Source of the DNA: Pumilibacter intestinalis
GTDB lineage: Bacteria > Bacillota > Clostridia > Christensenellales > Pumilibacteraceae
Reading direction: 5' to 3'
Length of the DNA: 64,000 nt
Assembly (NCBI RefSeq): GCF_943193005.1
Contig: NZ_CALPCH010000010.1
Coordinates: forward strand, 19,229 to 83,228
The translations under genes and the position numbers were made by a program. The notes under the pieces are model-generated. The model was not told the DNA's origin, made no database searches, and was given only the letters and a program-made list of their open reading frames with translations. This document shows positions 58,578 through 64,000 of the stretch, piece by piece (position 1 is the first letter of the stretch; each line of letters begins with the position of its first letter).

Positions 58578-61480
58578 CTTTGTATCTTAAACGTGAGTAT
58601 TTCGAAGCCGCGGAGCGTTATGTTGCCGCTCATCTTCTCGCCGCCGCGCTCGAGCATATCCGTTTTTACGAGTTTTCCGCTCGCCGTAATTTTTGCCGTA
58701 ATCTCCTCGGGCGTATCGTTATAAAGCCGCACTACGGTGCCCGAGCCGTCCTCTGCGGGCTTCACCGTTTCTATCACGGCGTGCGGGTTGTTCGTGCTCA
58801 CCAGCGACGGGCGCGGCAGTGCGTTTACAGCCGCGAGCGGGCGGTTAAAGGCGTAACCCATAGCCGCCACGGGCGAATTGTACACGCCGCCCTCGTGCGG
58901 GTAAATCGCGTAAGAAAATTCATGCTCGCCCTTGTCCTGATTGTCGCACGGTCCCATCTGACTGCGCAACAGGTGCGCGGAAACGCAACCGTCTTTGCAC
59001 CTAAAGCCGTACTTGCAGTCGCTTAAAAGCGCAACGCCGTAATTGTGCGACGACGAGTCAACCCACTTGTGGGCGCACACCTCGTACTGCGCCGCCTCTA
59101 CGGAATTGTTTTCGGTGGTTTTGCGCTTCACGCTTCCCCACTGAATATCGCAAGTAACCTCGTTCGTATTCACCGCGGGGTAAAAATCGGTGCGAAGCAT
59201 TTTTTCGGTTTCCCGCCAATCGGCGAAAACGTCTACCCGCACAAACGGCGAATTTTCGGTAACGCTCACCGTTTGCACGAGCGTGCTCTTATTGTAGGCG
59301 TACTTTACGCGCACGCCCGCTTTCGCGCCCTCTATGAACGGCTCGAAGGCGGTAACGGCGAATTTCTCCTCGCCGCCGTCGCGGTAACCGTGATAAAAGT
59401 CCCAGGCGTCGCCCACGTCCGTATACACTTTGAACTCGCCAGACGGAGCCGCCAAAGCCTGTCTGCCCGTAGTCTTATTTATTACCGATACTATTTTGCC
59501 GCTTTCGTCAATTTGCGCTTCTATGAGAGAATTGCCGAACTTTCCGCCGCTCGAATACACCGAAAAGGTTTTTTCGGGCTTTGTAAGCGCGGCAACCGAG
59601 TACGGCGCGGCTTTCACTCTGTACCACTCGCCGCCGTATTCCACGTATTCGTCGCGTTCGAAAGAGGACGCGTTGCACACGCAAGGCACGCTTCCCTTCT
59701 CGGCAAAGGTATCGGATATAGCCGAGTCGAGCGTTTTGCGCATTACGGCGTAACGCTCGGTGCTTTCGTCGTAAACCCGCTTTATGGACGAGCCGGGCAC
59801 GATATCGTGGAACTGATACAAAAGCGTTTCTTTCCACAGTTCGTCGGTGAGTTCTTTGTTGCGCCTGCCCGTAGCCGCTTGCGCGAACTCGTACACGCAA
59901 AGCGCGTTTTCGGTTTTGCGGTTGTTGCGCTTATTTGCAGACTGCGAGGTATATGTGCCCTGATGCCGCTCGAGGTACATTTCGCCGCAAAAAACGGGCA
60001 ACTTGTCTTTTTCCTTTTTTAGCTTCGCGAAAAACTCGGAAGCGGGCGCACATTTCACGTTAGGCACGCCGCACACGTTCTTTTCGCGCGAAACGAACTC
60101 TATGTGCTCTCTGCCCGGTCCTCCGCCGCCGTCGCCTATTCCGTACAAAAGCATTGCGTTTTTGCTCAATCCGCGCTGGGCGTAGTTGCCCGCCGCATAC
60201 AGTACGGATTTGGGCGTTGCCGACCCGTTGTAATTTCCCTCGGGCGGCATGTGCACGAGCACTTCGCTTCCGTCTATGCCCCGCCAGCGGAAAGAGTGGT
60301 GCGGGAACTTGTTCACCATGTTCCAACTCAATTTGATTGTGAGGAAATTTTCGCAACCGCAACCGCGCATTATCTGCGGCAGTGCGCCCGAAAATCCGAA
60401 CACGTCGGGCAACCAAAGAATATCGGTATCTTTGCCGAACTCCTCGCGCCAAAATCTTTTGCCGTACAAAAACTGCCGCACGAGCGATTCGCCGCCCGTT
60501 ACGTTGGTGTCGGCTTCAACCCACATGCCGCCTTGCAGTTCGAAACGCCCGCCCTTTACCGCCTCTTTCAACTTTGCGTAAAGCGCGGGGCAGTCGGCTT
60601 TTACCCACTCGAACTGCTGAGGTTGGCTCGCGCCGTACACGTATTCGGGGTAAATTTCGAGATTTGCGAGCGCGGTGGAAAAGGTACGGATTGCCTTTCT
60701 CCGCGTTTCGCGGAGCGGCCACAGCCACGCCAAATCGAGGTGAGAATGACCCACGGCATAAAATTCGAGCAACGGGTCGGCTATGTTCTTGCGCTTTAGG
60801 TGCGGCTCGAGTATTTTTTTGCACTCCGCTATGCGCTCCGCCGTCATATCCGACGAAACCCGCACCGAAACTTGCTCGAGGGCGTAAACTATAGCGTAAT
60901 GCAGAGGGTTTGCGTCCGGGGTGCTCTCTGATAGGTTCATTAAAAACGCATAGTCGTAATAAAGTTCCCGCCTTTGGGCGTTGCACGAAACAACCGCGCA
61001 CTCTTTAACCGTGCCGCCGTGCACTCCGCCGAACAGGTCGTTGTTTGCCGCGTCTACCCACAAGTCGATTTTTTTCGCGCCCGCGGCAACGCACTCCCCG
61101 AGCGGCACGTAGCGTTTGCCCGGAAATCCGTGCGAGTGGTCCGCCCCGCCCTTTACGTCGGTTATGCCGCGCACGGGCACGCCGAGCGGAGTATATACGC
61201 ACCCCTCGCCCTCGAGGTCTATAGCCAAATGCGGGTTTTCGCAGTTTGGCACATCGCCCTCTATGTGAAACCATGCGCAGTCCCACACCTTGCGCCCCCA
61301 CTTTTCGCCCTCGCTTATTTGCGCGTATTCGAGTTTGAGCCTGTCGGCAAACGCCACAGGCTCGTCGGTTAACGCAAACCGCATTTTTAAGTCGCCCGCG
61401 CGGGTATAAATTCCGCGCCGTATCACGTCTGCGCCGCGGCGCACTTTGTCTTTAATAAGTCTGTCAGTTGCCGGTTTCAT
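58574..61480 (-). CDS. GH38 alpha-mannosidase
   Basis: This 968-residue, zinc-dependent retaining alpha-mannosidase has the zinc site His-Asp in AVGHSHLDLAWLWPLRET and the nucleophile Asp in ILWLPDVFGFSGALPQIM. QGGMWVEADTNVTGGESLVRQ, LYQFHDIVPGSSIKRVY and long beta-sandwich C-terminal domains complete it. The N-terminal domain (about 1-240) resembles bacterial and fungal cytosolic GH38 enzymes. No signal peptide. It should trim alpha-1,2/1,3-mannose side chains from imported oligosaccharides. GAGGAG precedes the ATG. Confidence 0.95.
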   Translation of the reverse strand: MKPATDRLIKDKVRRGADVIRRGIYTRAGDLKMRFALTDEPVAFADRLKLEYAQISEGEKWGRKVWDCAWFHIEGDVPNCENPHLAIDLEGEGCVYTPLGVPVRGITDVKGGADHSHGFPGKRYVPLGECVAAGAKKIDLWVDAANNDLFGGVHGGTVKECAVVSCNAQRRELYYDYAFLMNLSESTPDANPLHYAIVYALEQVSVRVSSDMTAERIAECKKILEPHLKRKNIADPLLEFYAVGHSHLDLAWLWPLRETRRKAIRTFSTALANLEIYPEYVYGASQPQQFEWVKADCPALYAKLKEAVKGGRFELQGGMWVEADTNVTGGESLVRQFLYGKRFWREEFGKDTDILWLPDVFGFSGALPQIMRGCGCENFLTIKLSWNMVNKFPHHSFRWRGIDGSEVLVHMPPEGNYNGSATPKSVLYAAGNYAQRGLSKNAMLLYGIGDGGGGPGREHIEFVSREKNVCGVPNVKCAPASEFFAKLKKEKDKLPVFCGEMYLERHQGTYTSQSANKRNNRKTENALCVYEFAQAATGRRNKELTDELWKETLLYQFHDIVPGSSIKRVYDESTERYAVMRKTLDSAISDTFAEKGSVPCVCNASSFERDEYVEYGGEWYRVKAAPYSVAALTKPEKTFSVYSSGGKFGNSLIEAQIDESGKIVSVINKTTGRQALAAPSGEFKVYTDVGDAWDFYHGYRDGGEEKFAVTAFEPFIEGAKAGVRVKYAYNKSTLVQTVSVTENSPFVRVDVFADWRETEKMLRTDFYPAVNTNEVTCDIQWGSVKRKTTENNSVEAAQYEVCAHKWVDSSSHNYGVALLSDCKYGFRCKDGCVSAHLLRSQMGPCDNQDKGEHEFSYAIYPHEGGVYNSPVAAMGYAFNRPLAAVNALPRPSLVSTNNPHAVIETVKPAEDGSGTVVRLYNDTPEEITAKITASGKLVKTDMLERGGEKMSGNITLRGFEILTFKIQS

Positions 61481-61569
61481 TTTGCGTTCTCCTCATTTTC
61501 CGAATTTTTACTCGGGCGGAAAATTCCTTGCGCAAATTCAGCCCGTACAAATCCGATATTCGTATAAGT

Positions 61570-61616
61570 ATGATAACACAAAAAAACCGAAATGTCAATA
61601 ACAAATATTACATTTA
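61570..61616 (-). promoter_or_regulatory. promoter and operator of GH38
   Basis: On the reverse strand TTGACA (61593-61598), 17 bp, TATCAT (61570-61575). Just upstream of the -35 is AAATGTAATATTTG (61602-61615), the same half-site as before GH125 and the surface-protein operon. Confidence 0.65.
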
Positions 61617-61629
61617 CAGCAAATTTGTT

Positions 61630-62526
61630 TTAATGTATTGAAAGTACGAAATCCCTAACGGTTCGGTAAATCTCTTGCTTGTCGGTTTCGTTCACAAGCT
61701 CGTGTCGCGCGCCCTCTATTAGGCGCAAATCGGGAGTCAAGCCGAACTTAACGTAGCGATTATACAGCTTTTTAACGAGTTTGCCGTAGCCGCCCACACC
61801 GTCGGCAGTGCCGGAGATTATCATTAGCGGCAGGTCTTTGCGGATATTTTCGCCCTTATCCGCCGCAATTGCTTTCATGCCGCCGAAAAACCAATGATAA
61901 AACCCGTTACTGCAAGTAAAATTGCACTGCGGGTCGGTGTTGAACTTGCCCACTTCGGCGCGGTCGCGGCAAAGCCAGCCGTTTATTCCGTCTTTTATCT
62001 TTTTATCGTATTTCACGAAGGTTTGCTTTGCGAAGAATTTTCCGCGGGCGTCCTTTTCGCCCTTTTTCATCTTTTTCGCGGCTATTCTCGCTCCCACGTT
62101 TACAACAAAGCCCTCCATTGCCGCCGAGCCCATGAGTATGCAACCCGCTATATCCGACGTGCCGAGCGATATGTATCTCTGCGTAAGAAACGAGCCGTAG
62201 CTGTGCCCCATTATAACCACGGGCAAGCCGTAACGCTCTTTAAGCAACGCCGTTATGCCCTTTTCGTCCTCCACGGTTTTGTGGAAAAGGTCGCCCTCGC
62301 CCGCAAGTCCGAGCGCGTCGGGGTCGGTGTCGCCGTGGGCGCGGTGGTCGTCGCCCGCAACTATTATGCCGCAGGAATTGAGATATTCCGCAAAGTCGTT
62401 GTATCTGCTAACGTGCTCCGCCATGCCGTGCACGAGCTGCAAAACCATGCGAGGCTCGCTCGCCTCGTCCCATATTTTAAGAGATATCGCCTTACCGTCG
62501 GCGGCTGTGAAAATTTCGGTTTTCAT
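61630..62526 (-). CDS. alpha/beta hydrolase, lysophospholipase/monoacylglycerol-lipase type
   Basis: This 298-residue cytoplasmic hydrolase of the Hydrolase_4 family has an oxyanion loop VLQLVHGMAEHVSRY and GDDHRAHGDT. The nucleophile Ser is in IMGHSYGSFL (about residue 108), with catalytic Asp in ISGTADGVGG and His in EGARHELVNE. The substrate (monoglyceride, lysophospholipid or another ester) cannot be decided. It is divergent from the MurG-like gene across 83 bp carrying ATATTATATCAAA, similar to part of the palindrome before the sugar regulator. Confidence 0.9.
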   Translation of the reverse strand: MKTEIFTAADGKAISLKIWDEASEPRMVLQLVHGMAEHVSRYNDFAEYLNSCGIIVAGDDHRAHGDTDPDALGLAGEGDLFHKTVEDEKGITALLKERYGLPVVIMGHSYGSFLTQRYISLGTSDIAGCILMGSAAMEGFVVNVGARIAAKKMKKGEKDARGKFFAKQTFVKYDKKIKDGINGWLCRDRAEVGKFNTDPQCNFTCSNGFYHWFFGGMKAIAADKGENIRKDLPLMIISGTADGVGGYGKLVKKLYNRYVKFGLTPDLRLIEGARHELVNETDKQEIYRTVRDFVLSIH

Positions 62527-62609
62527 AATCGGTTCTCCGTGTTTTATTATTTTCAGCGTTTGGCTATCATATAATAGATATTATATCAAACCGACGGGTG
62601 AATGTCAAT

Positions 62610-63659
62610 ATGAACACAATATTTTTAACGGGCGGCGGCACGGCGGGTCACATCGCGCCCAACATTGCTCTGCTCCCCTATTTGCGCGGCTACGAGGTGC
62701 ACTATTTCGGCGAGGCGGGAAGCATGGAAGAAAGAATGATTTCGGCGTATCCGCAGATAACTTTTCACGCGTTGCCGTGTATAAAGTTTCACCGCTCGCT
62801 GTCGCCCAAAAACATAAAGATACCCTTTGTGCTCGCGAGCGGGATAAGCAAGGCGAAAAAATTCATCAAGGAACTTAAGCCCAAAGCGGTTTTCAGCAAG
62901 GGCGGTTATGCCGCGCTCCCCATGGCAATGGCGGCATATAAGAAAAAAGTACCGCTCATAATCCACGAGTCTGACATCAGCATGGGACTTAGCAACCGCC
63001 TTGTTGCCAAAAAGAGCCGATACGTTTGCACCTCTTTTCCGTCGCTCGCAGAAAAGTTCGACAACGGATTTTTCACGGGCACGCCCATCAGGAGAGAGTT
63101 GTACGAGGGCAACGCCGAGGCGGTTAACCGCAAGCTGGGCTTTAAGAAAAACGGCAGACCCAATCTGCTCATATTCGGCGGAAGCCAGGGCGCGCTCGCC
63201 ATAAACCAAGCCGCCGAGGGCGCGATAAAGGAGCTTTGCGCCTACTTTAACGTGCTTCACATTGCCGGAAAGCACAAGTTCGACGGCTCGCACGAAAATT
63301 ACCGCAGGCTGGAATTTTGCGACTACATGGCGGACTGCTACGCCTGGGCGGACTACGCCGTAACCCGCGCGGGCGCGGGCACTCTTTCCGAAATCACCGC
63401 GCTTAAAATTCCCTCGCTCGTAATTCCCCTGCCCAAAAGCGACTCCAGCCGCGGCGACCAAGTACAAAACGCCGCCTACTACAAAGACCTCGGAGTAATA
63501 GAGGTTATGGAGCAAGACTCGCTTTCCTGCGGCTCGATAGTTTCCGAAACGGTTGCGCTCATAAGCAAACGCCAAAATCTCATTTCGGCAATGAACGCCA
63601 ACCCCGGCTCCGACGGCACTCGCAAAATAGCCGAATTATTGAATTCTTTCAATGTGTAA
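62610..63659 (+). CDS. murG: MurG-like UDP-GlcNAc transferase
   Basis: This roughly 349-residue, GT28-family, GT-B enzyme would add GlcNAc to lipid I in peptidoglycan synthesis. It has TGGGTAGHIAPNIAL, FSKGGYAALPMAMAA, IHESDISMGLSNRL, GGSQGALAINQA, VTRAGAGTLSEITALKIPSLVIPLP and DQVQNAAYY. GHIAPNIAL replaces the more usual GHVYPALAL. No mur or fts neighbours are present, so this may be a second, stand-alone copy. The ATG at 62610 is favoured; a GTG four codons upstream is possible, and no strong Shine-Dalgarno is seen. Confidence 0.85.
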   Translation: MNTIFLTGGGTAGHIAPNIALLPYLRGYEVHYFGEAGSMEERMISAYPQITFHALPCIKFHRSLSPKNIKIPFVLASGISKAKKFIKELKPKAVFSKGGYAALPMAMAAYKKKVPLIIHESDISMGLSNRLVAKKSRYVCTSFPSLAEKFDNGFFTGTPIRRELYEGNAEAVNRKLGFKKNGRPNLLIFGGSQGALAINQAAEGAIKELCAYFNVLHIAGKHKFDGSHENYRRLEFCDYMADCYAWADYAVTRAGAGTLSEITALKIPSLVIPLPKSDSSRGDQVQNAAYYKDLGVIEVMEQDSLSCGSIVSETVALISKRQNLISAMNANPGSDGTRKIAELLNSFNV

Positions 63660-63677
63660 GTAAGCCTTTTGCGCACC

Positions 63678-63852
63678 CATGTCATTGCGAGCGAGCCATG
63701 CGAGCGTGGCAATCTCCTGCATGAAACAAGTACAGTAACTACTACTTTCTCATGGCTGGGATTGCCACGGGCATAAATGCCCTCGCAATGACGGGTAACA
63801 GTAGCGGTTTACTTGTCATTGCGAGCGAACGCAGTGAGCGTGGCAATCCCCC
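63678..63852. repeat. palindromic intergenic repeat cluster 7
   Basis: A direct, an inverted and a direct arm of the GTCATTGCGAG family, with spacer CATGAAACAAGTACAGTAAC. Confidence 0.88.
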
Positions 63853-63878
63853 GCTATAGAAACACTAATACTCGCATT

Positions 63879-64000
63879 TCATTTTATACATAAAAGCTCG
63901 TCAACAGTTACATTGAGAACTCTTGCTATTTTAATTAAATGGCGGGTCTTAAAAATCACTTTTCCGCCCTCCCATTTGCTATATGCCGATTGAGTCACTC
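63879..64000 (-). CDS. XRE-family HTH regulator, C-terminal part (runs off the right edge)
   Basis: The visible 39 codons read VTQSAYSKWEGGKVIFKTRH, then LIKIARVLNVTVDELLCIK and a TGA stop. They form the second half of a Cro/CI-type helix-turn-helix domain ending right after it, like the 68-residue repressor at 20945-21151. The beginning lies outside the window. Confidence 0.85.
   Translation of the reverse strand, partial: VTQSAYSKWEGGKVIFKTRHLIKIARVLNVTVDELLCIK

Overview
The window looks like chromosome of an anaerobic, spore-forming Bacillota bacterium, probably a gut Clostridia lineage. The evidence is a spoIIAA-spoIIAB-sigF operon, a PerR/rubrerythrin oxidative-stress set, Gram-positive lipoproteins, consensus SigA promoters (TTGACA-17-TATAAT) and strong Shine-Dalgarno sites. 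Species assignment is inference. Core genes have moderate GC; 10.8-17.7 kb is visibly AT-richer.

Layout. 0-10.5 kb: the 5' part of aconitase, two tandemly duplicated lipoproteins, a small membrane protein behind a structured leader, perR with a reverse rubrerythrin, a 20-cysteine mini-protein, an ABC-F ATPase, the rpsF-ssb-rpsR operon and an MDR dehydrogenase without catalytic zinc ligands. 10.6-17.7 kb: an accretion island next to tRNA-Ser(GGA). It carries repeated copies of the tRNA 3' end, a PD-(D/E)XK nuclease, several small accessory genes and a DpnII/MboI-type (GATC) restriction-modification pair. 17.8-20.4 kb: yfbR and transketolase. 20.9-21.5 kb: a divergent XRE regulator/DUF6809-like pair with a symmetric operator. 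21.8-32 kb: one long reverse-strand operon, lemA-DUF2207-tyrA-aroC-aroB-aroA-aroE-aroQ-aroK-phosphohexomutase. 32-36.3 kb: yfhO-glycosyltransferase-gtrA, apparently transcribed as a leaderless mRNA. 36.4-40.6 kb: rubrerythrin, the spoIIA operon, five tRNAs and two membrane proteins. 40.6-61.5 kb: an alpha-mannan/mannose-glycan utilisation locus with GH2, two GH76, GH125, GH38, a sugar ABC importer without its own ATPase, a GntR/LacI-type regulator and two large surface proteins built on LGFP-like modules. 61.6-64 kb: an alpha/beta hydrolase, a MurG-like glycosyltransferase and a partial XRE regulator.

How the parts work together. The GH76 enzymes and LGFP-like surface proteins would bind and cut alpha-1,6-mannan. 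The ABC transporter would import the oligomannosides, and GH125, GH38 and GH2 would finish them inside the cell. Recurrent AAATGTAATA-type sites lie in front of the mannan promoters. A palindromic repeat family (arms beginning GTCATTGCGAG and ending GCGGCAATCCC) fills seven intergenic gaps.

The most striking global signal is near-total absence of GATC. By eye I find only two sites in 64 kb, where about 250 are expected by chance, and both lie inside the accretion island that encodes the GATC-specific restriction system.
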